The notes under the pieces were generated by a model, which ran no database searches, was not told the origin of the DNA, and was given only the letters and a program-made list of their open reading frames with translations. Source: JBQTGK01 sp052400665 (GTDB taxonomy: Bacteria; Bacteroidota; Bacteroidia; Bacteroidales; Marinifilaceae). Taken from it: a stretch of DNA of 64,000 bases. This document shows positions 33,267 through 42,400 of this stretch, one piece after another. The position numbers and the translations under genes were made by a program. The number at the start of each line of letters is the position of its first letter. Within the stretch, counting starts at the first letter, position 1. The stretch is from NCBI GenBank assembly GCA_052400665.1, contig JBQTGK010000004.1; one strand, given 5' to 3'.

Positions 33267-34532
33267 ATGAGATTTCTGTCAAAGTTGGTAATGATTCTTT
33301 GTTTTCTTCTTTGTGCTTTTTCATCCTATTCTGCCAGTTTGTTAATACAAATGGATGATACGCAAAAAAATCATCTGAAAGCTTATGGAATTGCTTTTTG
33401 GACTCTCGAAAAAGAATATGAAATTCATTGGCTTTTAAATTATCGGGGTGGTTCTTTTCTTCTTCCTTTAAATAAGGATATACAAGACGAATGTAAGATA
33501 CGAGGAGTTAGTTTTACCATTGTTTCTGATGCCGCAGTTGGTAAAATGATGAACGAAATTGCCGATGCTGAAGCAAATATGGATGCCATTAAGTTAGAGA
33601 AAGTTCCCTCAATAGCAGTTTATTCACCCAAAGGCAAAAAGCCCTGGGACGATGCTGTAACCCTTGCGCTTACCTATGCCGAAATTCCTTACGATATAGT
33701 TTACGATGAAGAGGTGATGACTGGAAAACTAAATTCTTATGATTGGTTGCACTTGCATCATGAGGATTTTACCGGACAGCATGGTAAGTTTTACGGTTCG
33801 TACCGAAATATGAAATGGTATAAAGATGAGGTACAGACAAATTTAGCGAAAGCCAGGCGATTTGGTTTTTCGAAAGCTTCCGATTTAAAAAAAGCAGTCT
33901 CTAATTTAATAAGAGAATTTGTAGAAAATGGTGGCTTTTTATTTGCCATGTGTTCTGCCACCGATACTTTTGATATTGCTTTAGCCGCTGAACATACCGA
34001 TATATGCAACCAGGTGTTCGATGGTGATCCTGTTGATCCTAATGCACAGGAAAAATTAGATTATTCGCGAACTTTTGCTTTTACTGATTTTAGCATAGAA
34101 ACCAATCCTTATGTTTACGAATACTCCGATATTGATGTTACTCTAACCCGAAAAGTAAGCAGGGATGAGGATTATTTTACATTGTTCGATTTTTCGGCCA
34201 AGTGGGATCCTGTGCCAACAATGTTGTGCCAAAATCATAAAAATATGATTAAGGGATTTATGGGACAAACCACTGCTTTTAATGAGAAATTAATAAAGCC
34301 AGGAGTGCTGATTATGGGAGAGAATAAGTCGGCAGGCGAAGCGCGATATATTCATGGAACTTATGGAAAGGGGACCTGGACATTTTATGGAGGCCACGAT
34401 CCGGAAGATTATCAGCACTTGGTGGGTGATCCGCCTACCGATCTAGATTTAAAGAAAAATTCGGCCGGATATCGTTTGATATTGAATAATGTACTTTTCC
34501 CTGCGGCCAAAAAGAAGAAGAGAAAAACGTGA
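33267..34532 (+). CDS. Secreted protein of unknown function
   Basis: The 421-residue product has a clear Sec signal peptide (MRFLSKLVMILCFLLCAFSS, cleavage after SYSA). From memory, Bacteroidota relatives that share the opening MDDTQKNHLKAYGIAFWTLE are often labelled asparagine synthetase B. I see no N-terminal Cys glutaminase, no ATP-pyrophosphatase SGG(L/V)DS motif and an export signal, so that label looks wrong. Conserved-looking segments include YDWLHLHHEDFTGQHGKF, GGFLFAMCSATDTFD, FMGQTTAFNEKLIKPG and GTWTFYGGHDPEDYQH, which suggest a metal-binding or hydrolase fold. Confidence 0.75.
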   Translation: MRFLSKLVMILCFLLCAFSSYSASLLIQMDDTQKNHLKAYGIAFWTLEKEYEIHWLLNYRGGSFLLPLNKDIQDECKIRGVSFTIVSDAAVGKMMNEIADAEANMDAIKLEKVPSIAVYSPKGKKPWDDAVTLALTYAEIPYDIVYDEEVMTGKLNSYDWLHLHHEDFTGQHGKFYGSYRNMKWYKDEVQTNLAKARRFGFSKASDLKKAVSNLIREFVENGGFLFAMCSATDTFDIALAAEHTDICNQVFDGDPVDPNAQEKLDYSRTFAFTDFSIETNPYVYEYSDIDVTLTRKVSRDEDYFTLFDFSAKWDPVPTMLCQNHKNMIKGFMGQTTAFNEKLIKPGVLIMGENKSAGEARYIHGTYGKGTWTFYGGHDPEDYQHLVGDPPTDLDLKKNSAGYRLILNNVLFPAAKKKKRKT

Positions 34533-34698
34533 TATTGTAATCTTATCCACAAATACACACGAATTTTATCCACAAATTCACTCAAATATTGATGAGGTTT
34601 ATTTGTGCATCATTTGCGTCTCATTTGTGTTCCATTTGAGTCCATTTGTGGATCTCTTTGTTTTTTGTGGATAAATATTTTTTTCAATTTGCGGAGTT

Positions 34699-35079
34699 TT
34701 ACCGAATAACTCTTTTATATTGAAGTCGAGTTGTTCCGAAATTAATCAGTAATCCAATTTTCTTATTTGTAGCTTTCAGATAATTTAAAACTTGTGCAAT
34801 GTGTTCTGGGAGGATTGAATCGGCAGCTTTTAGTTCTACAATTACATCATCGAAACATAAGAAATCAGCAATGTATTTTTTGCTCAAAATATTACCTCGA
34901 AAAGCAATATCTAATATCTTCTCCTTTTCAAAAGGAATAAGTTTTTCGTCAAGCAGAATTGCAAGGGCTTCTTGATAAACAGCTTCTAAGAATCCACATC
35001 CCAATTCATTATGCACCTCCATGGCTGCTCCAATAATTTGGTAGCATTCTTCTTTAAAGGGAAAATCATTAGGTTTCAT
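34699..35079 (-). CDS. GxxExxY protein (PD-(D/E)XK nuclease-like)
   Basis: The 126-residue product has the name-giving motif GFLEAVYQEAL and a later ADFLCFDDVIVELKA, which fits a PD-(D/E)XK nuclease core (Asp ... Glu-x-Lys). The family is widespread and its function is unknown. I start at the ATG at 35079. An in-frame GTG at 35103 lies inside the flanking repeat, so the array reaches almost into the coding region. The gene sits within one unit of array 1: the sequence left of its stop ends TCAATTTGCGGA, and the unit resumes right of its start with TTTTATTTGCGATTATTTG. Confidence 0.85.
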   Translation of the reverse strand: MKPNDFPFKEECYQIIGAAMEVHNELGCGFLEAVYQEALAILLDEKLIPFEKEKILDIAFRGNILSKKYIADFLCFDDVIVELKAADSILPEHIAQVLNYLKATNKKIGLLINFGTTRLQYKRVIR

Positions 35080-35293
35080 TTGTGTAGAATTAATTTTGTC
35101 CACAGATTAACACAAATATACACAAATCTTTATACACCTATTAAGTTAGTTTGGAGCATTTTATTTGCGATTATTTGTGCCTCATTCGCGTCCATTTGTG
35201 GATTCCTTTTTTTTGTGGATAAATATTTTCTCAATTTGCGGAAGTATTTTTATTTGCGATCATTTGTGCCTCATTTGCGTCCATTTGTGGATT

Positions 35294-35390
35294 NNNNNNN
35301 NNNNNNNNNNNNNNNNNNNNNNNNNNNNNNNNNNNNNNNNNNNNNNNNNNNNNNNNNNNNNNNNNNNNNNNNNNNNNNNNNNNNNNNNNN
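35294..35390. other. Assembly gap (97 Ns) inside repeat array 1
   Basis: A run of 97 N lies between two copies of the array-1 unit. Its size is about one unit, but it may be an arbitrary estimate, so the true copy number of array 1 is unknown. Confidence 0.97.
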
Positions 35391-35759
35391 ATTCTTTTTT
35401 TTATGCGGATAAATATTTTCTCAATTTGCGGAAGTATTTTTATTTGCGATCATTTGTGCCTCATTCGCATCCATTTGTGGATTCCTTTTTTTTGTGGATA
35501 AATATTTTTTCCCCACAGATCCATTTAAATATTAATGAGATTCATTTGTGTTCCATTTGTGCCTCATTCGCGTCCATTTGTGGATTCTTTTTTTTATGCG
35601 GATAAATATTTTCTCAATTTGCGGAAGTATTTTTATTTGCGATCATTTGTGCCTCATTCGCGTCCATTTGTGGATCCTTTTTTTTTGCGGATAATTATTT
35701 TCTCAATTTGCGGAAGTGTTTTTATTCGCGTCCATTTGTGGATCCTTTTTTTTGCGGAC

Positions 35760-35973
35760 AAAAAAAAAGGCTGCGTCCCCTAAACGCAGCCTCCGAATCA
35801 ACACCACTTGTATGGTCTAACTCAATATTTTATTAACCATTTTTTGATCTTTACCCAAGTAACTTCACTAACCCCTTAGAATTTTTATGAAAGTTAATAC
35901 AAGCTTATAAAGATGTTGACCGATACAATTGGCTTTGCGAACCTAATTGTATCTTATTACCAGTACAAAAATA
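35760..35973 (-). ncRNA. Candidate small RNA or long 3' UTR ending in a strong terminator
   Basis: On the minus strand a perfect 9-bp GC-rich stem at 35768-35792 (AGGCTGCGT / ACGCAGCCT, loop TTAGGGG) is followed by eight or nine T residues. Upstream on the same strand are a strong hairpin at 35922-35953 (GATACAATT / AATTGTATC with two further G-C pairs) and a TATTTTTG -7 box at 35966-35973. A ~200-base RNA would run between them. It could instead be the 3' UTR of the HAD gene, which ends at 36073. No -33 element at the right spacing is visible, and I could not match it to a known family. Confidence 0.45.
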
Positions 35974-36072
35974 ATGGAAGAATGTTAACAGATAATCTTA
36001 AAAGTGTTAAAAAATGTTACAAACTGTTGTAGAACATTCGGTGGAGCTTACGAATTGTAGTTAAATCGGTTT

Positions 36073-36768
36073 TTAAAGGATAAACTGAATTTCTTTTAAA
36101 GTTGAAACTTCGAAAGTGGGATTTTCATTATGCCGCTTTTTGTTACTATTAAAATAGATTTGTTTTATGTTGTATTTTTTCGCGCCTGCAATATCTGTTT
36201 TTAAATCATCACCAATCATAATGCTGTTTTCTTTATTTGCACCAGACACTTTCAATGCATATTCAAATATTTTTGGCGATGGTTTATTTGCGCCGGCATC
36301 TTCCGAGGTAATTATTTTTGTGAAGTACGAATGAAGATTGCAATTTCTTAGTTTTTTGTCTTGTACTTCGTTAAATCCATTGGTAATAATGTGCAGATGG
36401 TAGCCTTTATCTTGTAAATATTGCAGTGTTTCATGTGCATGCGGAAAAGTTTTGGTTTGCAGTGGACTGATTTCGATAAAATCTTGTCCCAATTCTTTTG
36501 CCATTTCCAGATCGTCGAGTCCCGATTCTTTTAGAGTTAAATAAAACCTCCTATACATTAAATCTTCTTTTTTAATTCTGTCCTGATAATAGGCATTCCA
36601 TAATTTTGTATTGTGATATTCGAATCGGGATTTGAAAAATACGAAACTCCCAAATGTTGCCTGCAGCTGATAATCGCGATACAATTGCTCCAGAGTAATT
36701 TCAGAATTGGCATTGAAATCCCAAAGGGTACGATCCAGATCGAAGAAGATGTGTTGGTAGTTGCTCAT
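36073..36768 (-). CDS. HAD-superfamily phosphatase, YjjG-like (noncanonical pyrimidine nucleotidase type)
   Basis: The 231-residue HAD hydrolase has motif I FFDLDRTLWDF (Asp10 and Asp12), motif II HIITNGFNEVQ, motif III with the lysine in GANKPSPKIFEYAL, and motif IV IMIGDDLKTDIAGAKKY. This pattern and the TLWDF variant fit YjjG, which dephosphorylates (non-canonical) pyrimidine nucleotides. The frame extends 20 codons upstream to 36828, but MSNYQHIFFDLD at 36768 is the natural start. It is alone between the two repeat arrays. Confidence 0.88.
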   Translation of the reverse strand: MSNYQHIFFDLDRTLWDFNANSEITLEQLYRDYQLQATFGSFVFFKSRFEYHNTKLWNAYYQDRIKKEDLMYRRFYLTLKESGLDDLEMAKELGQDFIEISPLQTKTFPHAHETLQYLQDKGYHLHIITNGFNEVQDKKLRNCNLHSYFTKIITSEDAGANKPSPKIFEYALKVSGANKENSIMIGDDLKTDIAGAKKYNIKQIYFNSNKKRHNENPTFEVSTLKEIQFIL

Positions 36769-36993
36769 GGTTTTAGAAATGATATTTTTCGAATATTGCA
36801 AAAATAGAATGCTTCCTGAGAAATTCACTATTTATAGATGTGAAAGTTTTAAGATGTTTTCTTGAGACTCTTGTTCCTGAGGTGAGAGTTGTTTTTCAGT
36901 AGTATTTGTCAGTGAATATTATGTCTCGATAAAAAACTTAGCTAATTCGATGATTATCTTACTGACTTTGTTTGGTTTGTATGGTTTTCTGAA

Positions 36994-37024
36994 TTTGTTG
37001 TGTGAGATATTGCTATTATTTTTG
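36994..37024 (+). promoter_or_regulatory. Consensus promoter of the small acidic protein gene
   Basis: TTTG at 36994-36997 and TATTTTTG at 37017-37024 are exactly 19 bases apart, a full match to the Bacteroidota promoter TTTG-N19-TAnnTTTG, 77 bases before the start codon. The rest of 36769-36993 is AT-rich DNA without a gene. Confidence 0.75.
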
Positions 37025-37101
37025 TTAAATTTAAACGGATTAATTCCAGGAGAATCGATCTTAGTAATACTACCTCTTCAATCCTACTAAAATTTTATAG
37101 A

Positions 37102-37587
37102 ATGACTATAGAAAATAGAATTAATTTAGAGATTGATAGTACAAAACAAGAGGCTATCACAACAAACCTGAATGGTTTAAAAACCGAATTAGAACCATTA
37201 TTGGTGGCTTTACCTGCCGATCAGAAAAAGAATCTGGCCATGATTGGTGACCGATTAATGACTTTTGTTGAGCAGGCAGTAAATAGTGCGGAAGGTAATC
37301 CTGACCTGGTGCCTCCTTATCTTAAGCTGGATGAGGTAAAAGTAGATGTGCAGGCATGGAAACTTCTGAATAACATTAGTACAGAATTGGAATATCTGCT
37401 AAGCTTATTGAACGATACTGTTGCTTTAAGCGGTAGTGAGGCATATTCTTCTATGTTGAGTTTCTACAACTATCTGAAGCAGGCTGCAAAAGATGGTGTG
37501 CCTGGAGCCAAGGCTCTATACGATGATTTGAAACATCACTTTGCCAACGCAAAGAAAAAAGAGGATGCTAATCCTGTAGAAGAGTAA
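37102..37587 (+). CDS. Acidic helical cytoplasmic protein of unknown function
   Basis: The 161-residue protein has no signal peptide or membrane helix. It appears almost entirely alpha-helical, acidic, and ends with a lysine/glutamate tail (NAKKKEDANPVEE). Recognisable stretches are LPADQKKNLAMIGDRLMTF, ISTELEYLLSLLNDTV and YSSMLSFYNYLKQAAKDGVPG. I do not know the family, and the shape suggests a helical bundle. It has the best promoter in the window and a good terminator, so it is probably expressed as a single gene. Confidence 0.8.
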   Translation: MTIENRINLEIDSTKQEAITTNLNGLKTELEPLLVALPADQKKNLAMIGDRLMTFVEQAVNSAEGNPDLVPPYLKLDEVKVDVQAWKLLNNISTELEYLLSLLNDTVALSGSEAYSSMLSFYNYLKQAAKDGVPGAKALYDDLKHHFANAKKKEDANPVEE

Positions 37588-37618
37588 TATTATTTATTAA
37601 CATGGGGAGAAGAGGTCG

Positions 37619-37653
37619 AATGGCGGATAATGCAAAGTTATTCGCCATTTTTT
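37619..37653 (+). terminator. Terminator after the acidic helical protein gene
   Basis: A 12-bp stem with one G-T pair (AATGGCGGATAA / TTATTCGCCATT, loop of 7) leads into T residues. Confidence 0.88.
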
Positions 37654-37690
37654 CGTTTGAAATCTTATCTGCAGATCCTCGCAAAGAAAT

Positions 37691-38766
37691 GTCCACAAAT
37701 AACGAGATCCACAAATAGACGCAAATAAATGTATCCACAAATGGACTCAAAAGTTTTCCTGGATTCATTTGTGTCAGTTTGTGTTCTGGAAGTTTTCTAT
37801 TTTTTTATCCACAGATTAACACAAATACACACAAATATTCTTTGGTTTTCATTTGTGTTCTATTTGCGTCCATTTGTGGATGTTTTTTTTTGATCTTCGT
37901 TTTCCTTTGTGGATGTTTTTTTTGGAGTCCATTTGTGGATTGTTTTTTCTTGATCTTCATTCTCCTCTGTGGTTAATTTTTAAACCCCTTTGAGTGGATT
38001 TGTGTCTCATTAGTGTCCATTTGTGGATGTTTTTTTTTTGGAGTCCATTTGTGGATTGTTTTTTTTGATCTTCATTCTCCTCTGTGGTTAATTTTCAAAG
38101 TCCTTTGTGTTTATTTGTGTCTCCTTTGCGTCCATTTGTGGATGTTTTTTTTTAGTCCATATGTGGATTGCTTTTTTTGATCTTGGTTTTCCTTTGTGGT
38201 TAATTTTTAAAGCCCTTTGAGTGGATTTGTGTCTCCTTTGCGTCCATTTGTGGATGTTTTTTTTTAGTCCATTTGTGGATAGTTTTTTTGATCTTGGTTT
38301 TCCTCTGTGGTTAATTTTTAAAGCCCTTTGTGTTTATTTGTGTCTCCTTTGCGTCCATTTGTGGATGTTTTTTTTAGTCCATTTGTGGATTGTTTTTTTT
38401 TTGATTTTGGTTTTCCTTTGTGGTTAATTTTTAAAGCCCTTTGAGTGGATTTGTGTCTCCTTTGCGTCCATTTGTGGATGTTTTTTTTTAGTCCATTTGT
38501 GGATAGTTTTTTTTGATCTTGGTTTTCCTTTGTGGTTAAAAAGAATAATTAAACTTCAAACCCCTTTGAGTGGATTTGTGTCTCCTTTGCGTCCATTTGT
38601 GGATGTTTTTTTTTAGTCCATTTGTGGATTGCTTTTTTTGATCTTCATTCTCCTTTGTGGTTAAAAGGAATAATTAAACTTCAAACCCCTTTGAGTGGAT
38701 TTGTGTCTCATTAGTGTCCATTTGTGGATGTTTTTTTTAGTCCATTTGTGGATTGCTTTTTTTATC
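37691..38766 (+). repeat. Tandem repeat array 2 (~111-125-bp unit, doubled GTCCATTTGTGGAT core)
   Basis: Eight units begin at GTCCATTTGTGGATG: 37868, 38015, 38130, 38242, 38353, 38466, 38591 and 38716 (spacings 147, 115, 112, 111, 113, 125, 125). Each has two GTCCATTTGTGGAT copies, each followed by a T run, then GATCTTSRTTYTCC, TYTGTGGTTAATTTTTAAA, CCCTTTGWGTKKATTTGTG and TCTCCTTTGC. The left edge (37691-37757) has inverted copies (ATCCACAAATGGAC type), then TCCACAGATTAACACAAAT at 37808, a motif also found next to the GxxExxY gene. No gene is present, and open frames here only translate the repeat. Confidence 0.9.
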
Positions 38767-38770
38767 AATT

Positions 38771-38920
38771 TAGGGGTAAAACACCCCTCGCTCGACCTTT
38801 TTTACCCCTAAGTCGGTATAAAACATACCTAATTGGCTGTCTTTCATCCCTTGCGAAGGGTAATTTATACCTTATTAGGACTAAAATACAGCGAGCCTGG
38901 CCCGTTTTTGCCCGAGCGAG
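38771..38920. repeat. Cluster of hairpins with shared TAAAACA loops
   Basis: Immediately right of array 2, GGGGTAAAACACCCC (38773-38787) and GGTATAAAACATACC (38815-38829) are 5-bp hairpins with the identical loop AAAAC. They nest in longer inverted repeats: TAGGGGTAAA / TTTACCCCTA at 38771-38810 and GGTATAAA / TTTATACC at 38815-38871, with an inner CCCTTGCGAAGGG. CTCGCTCG at 38787 pairs with CGAGCGAG at 38913. The remaining ~560 bases to the next gene show only a weak terminator-like AAGCCT/AGGCTT hairpin at 39021-39041 and the adhesin promoter block. Confidence 0.65.
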
Positions 38921-39381
38921 TTATTTCACACCCCAAATTCTCTATATTTTACCCCGACGGTGAGGATTTTGCATAATTAATCCTTCTGTATTAGCGGTAA
39001 TTGTTCTTGTTTTTGGTTTGAAGCCTTCCAATTGCAGGCTTTTTGTGAGTTTTTAATCCTAATTTTTGCCCTGTTTACCCTAGTCAAGATAAAAAGGATG
39101 TAAAATCACAAATTAATAATATTTAACACTTTCATTTTTGGATTTCCTTGGATATATTTGTCGAAATTATGCCTATTTATCACAATCTGTGTTTGTTGGT
39201 TCGGTTGTAGCAAGATAAAAAGTATTGCAGTTGAGGAGTAGGCTTTCGATAAAATTCGACAAGGTGAATGTTTTATTAGATGAAACAGATTATTTCTAGG
39301 ATGAAAGGCTTGTTTTGTGTGATTTTACCTTGGAGAATTAACTTATTTTAATAGGCTTATTTTTAATTAAACAAGAAAAAG

Positions 39382-39422
39382 CTAAACACTTTTTAATACT
39401 TTGCGTATAGTTGTTATATTTT
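39382..39422 (+). promoter_or_regulatory. Shared upstream element, copy 1
   Basis: CTAAACACTTTTTAATAC, TTTGCGTATAGTTGTT and ATATTTT lie here in sequence. The same ~41-base block recurs at 44210-44251, and both copies start 99-100 bases before a start codon. TATATTTT (39415-39422) could be the -7 box. Confidence 0.7.
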
Positions 39423-39480
39423 AGAGAAAATTAAACTACTTTAACCAATTGTTACCAATATATACACTAAAAATTAACTA

Positions 39481-42400
39481 TTGACGAAACATTTCTACAT
39501 ACAATTTTTTTTACTCGTTTTCTTTCTTTCACTGAGTGGTTCTCTCTTGGGGCAGATTAATATGCCTATTTCTGGACACACAAATAAACTAGTAACAGGA
39601 GGAGAAAATTTTTATGATAGTGGAGGGGCTAGTTCTAATTATGAGGATGGAGAAGATGGGATTATCACTTTAAAATCTGCACTAGGAACAACAATAAGAG
39701 TTACTTTTACTATTTTTCAATTGCGGAAGAATGGAGATTATCTAGACATCTATGATGGAGATGATACAAGTGCTACTCTAATTGGGACTTATAATCATAA
39801 TGCTAGTCCGGGAGAGATTTCTTCATCAAGTAATTCTATAACATTTCGATTTAGTTCAAATAGTAACAAAACGAAAACAGGTTGGACTGCTAATGTTGAA
39901 GTAGTGAGTGGGAGTAGTGGTGGTGATTATTGTGAATCGTCTGGAAATGTCGATTTCGATACTGGAGTAACGTTGGTAGATTTTAACACAATAAATAACT
40001 CTAGTAGTATGGGCTCGGGGTATACGGACTATACTTCTATTTTTACAGATGTTTCTATTGGGAGTTCGTATAATTTAACTGTTAATGTGAATACTGATGG
40101 TAACTATCGGGTAAAAGCAAGAGCTTGGATAGATTGGAATCAGGATGGTGACTTTGCAGATTCTAATGAGGAATTTGATTTGGGAGGTAGGAGTAACACT
40201 TCTGATGGTGCTACTAGCGAGTCACCATATTCTATAACAGTTCCTTCAGCAGCTTCTTTGGGAGAGACGAGGATGAGAGTTTCGGCAAAATATAATTCTT
40301 ATCCAGGTGTGTGTGAAGACGATTTTGATGGAGAAGTTGAAGATTATACCTTAAATGTTATTTCAATTGTTGGAAACCCACCAATAGCAAATTGCAAAGA
40401 TCTTACAGTCCAACTCGATGCCTCAGGAAATGCAAGTGTATCAGCTGCTGATATTAACAATAGCAGTAGTGATGGGGAAACTGCTGATGCTGATTTGATA
40501 TTAAGTATAGATAAGACAAATTTTGATTGTGATGATCTCGGATCACAAACAGTTACTCTTACGGTAGAAGATGAAGATGGAAATGAATCCACTTGTACAG
40601 CGAATGTTACCGTAGAAGACAATGTAGCTCCTTCTTTATTGAATCTGAATGCAGAATATCACGATGGGATGAGTATGAGTGATTTAAAGTATTCGGAAGC
40701 GGTAGATGAGATTCATACAAACTGGGGAAATGGATCTCCAAATACAGGTCTTGTCGGGAATGATGAATTTTCTATCAAATATAGCGGTAGTTTTGTTGTT
40801 CCTGTAGCTGGAGACTATACATTTTATACCAACTCCGATGATGGTGTACGTTTATCTATTGATGGCTCTTATGTGATTCAGAACTGGGACGATCATGCTC
40901 CAGAATCTGATTCAGGTACAGTAGGCTTGAGTAAAGGAGAACATACAATTCTACTTGAATATTATGAAAAAGGAGGTGGAGCTGTTATTGAATTGGAATG
41001 GGAGTCATCTGATGCAGGAATAGCTAAAGATGTGTTTTCTAAATCGTCTATTTTGAACAATACTATTGTCGAGACAACATTAAAACTGGATGATTCTGGT
41101 AATGCAACACTTGCTGCTGCCGATGTAGATCCAGGCTTTATAGATAACTGTGGTGTGGTTTCTCAAAAACTAAGTAAATCAAATTTTTCAAGCTCTGATA
41201 TAGGAGAAAATACAGTAGTGCTTACAGTTAAAGATGCGAGTGGGAATTCTAATACTATCAATGTTGGGGTTACGGTTGAGTCAGCTGATCCGTCTGTAAG
41301 CCTAAGCGTTGGTTCAAATTTTATCAATGAAAATGGTGGAAGTACAAATATTACAGCATCCATTCCTTCTGCTTATACCGATGATATTATCGTTAATTTA
41401 GCTTATTCAGGAGGAAGCTCTTCCGATTATTCTGCAGCGAATCAAATTGTAATTCCGGCAGGATCCACATCAGCATATACTGGTTTTACCGCTGTAAATA
41501 ATGATATAAATGATGGAGATAGAGATGTGACTGTTGAAATTAGTTTGGTAACTAACGGTACAGCAAGTGGAACACAAGAACAAACTATTACAATTGTTGA
41601 TGATGATTTGCCTTCAACCGCTTCCATTAATATTAATAACCAAGATGCGAGCATTGGTACTTCTGCCAATGATTTAGTGCAAAATGTATTGGTGACTGGT
41701 TGTTTAATTGCAAATAATGTTACATATACAGGTGACCAGACAAACGGAATTGGGTATTTTGAGCAAGGTGATTCTGATTTTCCACTGTCTTCAGGAGTAA
41801 TATTGTCTACAGGAAAGGTTGAAAACGCAATAGGTCCAGCTAGCCGAAGGGTGAGTGATTATAATAGTGGTTTTGATTTTAATACTAAAAATCTAGATTC
41901 TGATTTAATGGCTTTAGCAGGGACTGAACTGCGGAATAGTGGATGGCCGTTTTATCTTAAGTATTGGATTAGAGAATATAACGATGCACAGATATTAGAG
42001 TTTGATTTTGTGCCAGCAGGTAATAAACTAGAGTTTAATTATATTTTTGCATCTGAAGAGTATAATGGTTATGCATGTTCTGATTTTAATGATGGATTTG
42101 CATTTATTCTGAGTGGCCCGGGTATAGGTAATGATCCTGGACTTTCCGGAAAGAATATCGCTTTAACTGAATCTGGTGATCAGGTAAGTATTAATAATGT
42201 TTATAAAAATCAATGTGAAGATTGTCCTGATAATTCAGAGTTTTACGTAGAGGAAATTGGTGGTCATTCAATAGCTTTTGACGGTCGTACCAAGATTTTA
42301 ACTGCTAGGGCAGATGTTACTTCCTGTGAGACCTATCATATCAAATTAATTGTTTATGACAGGAATGATAAAGAGTATAATTCCGCCGTATTCCTCGAAG

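Larger units (their letters stand above)
34543..35760 (+). repeat. Tandem repeat array 1 (~90-bp unit, GTCCATTTGTGGAT core)
   Basis: Copies of a ~90-bp unit run left to right. The order within a unit is GTCCATTTGTGGATTCC, a T run, TTGTGGATAAATATTTTC, TCAATTTGCGGAAG, TATTTTTATTTGCGATCA and TTTGTGCCTCATTCGC. Core copies begin at 34640, 35190, 35279, 35469 (variant), 35572, 35662 and 35730. A GxxExxY gene interrupts one unit (34699-35079) and 97 Ns interrupt another. Short open frames inside the array are translations of the repeat and not genes. Five TTATCCACA/TGTGGATAA sequences are present. I see no transposase or inverted terminal repeat. Confidence 0.85.

Noticed and set aside
34543..35760. 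Chromosomal replication origin
   Set aside because: DnaA-box-like sequences are present, but they come from the repeat unit. dnaA is absent, no gene-strand switch is evident, and no GC-skew can be judged from this window.
36769..36828. Upstream extension of the HAD phosphatase
   Set aside because: The extra 20 residues have no family counterpart, and the Met at 36768 directly precedes the motif I strand.
37865..38766. CRISPR array
   Set aside because: The regular spacing suggests one, but whole ~111-125-bp units repeat, including the parts between cores. There are no unique spacers, no leader and no cas genes.
35011..38963. Short open reading frames rich in CVHLW, FVDSFF and similar peptides
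   Set aside because: They are translations of the DNA repeats in several frames, change frame between units, lack ribosome-binding context, and two cross the N gap.
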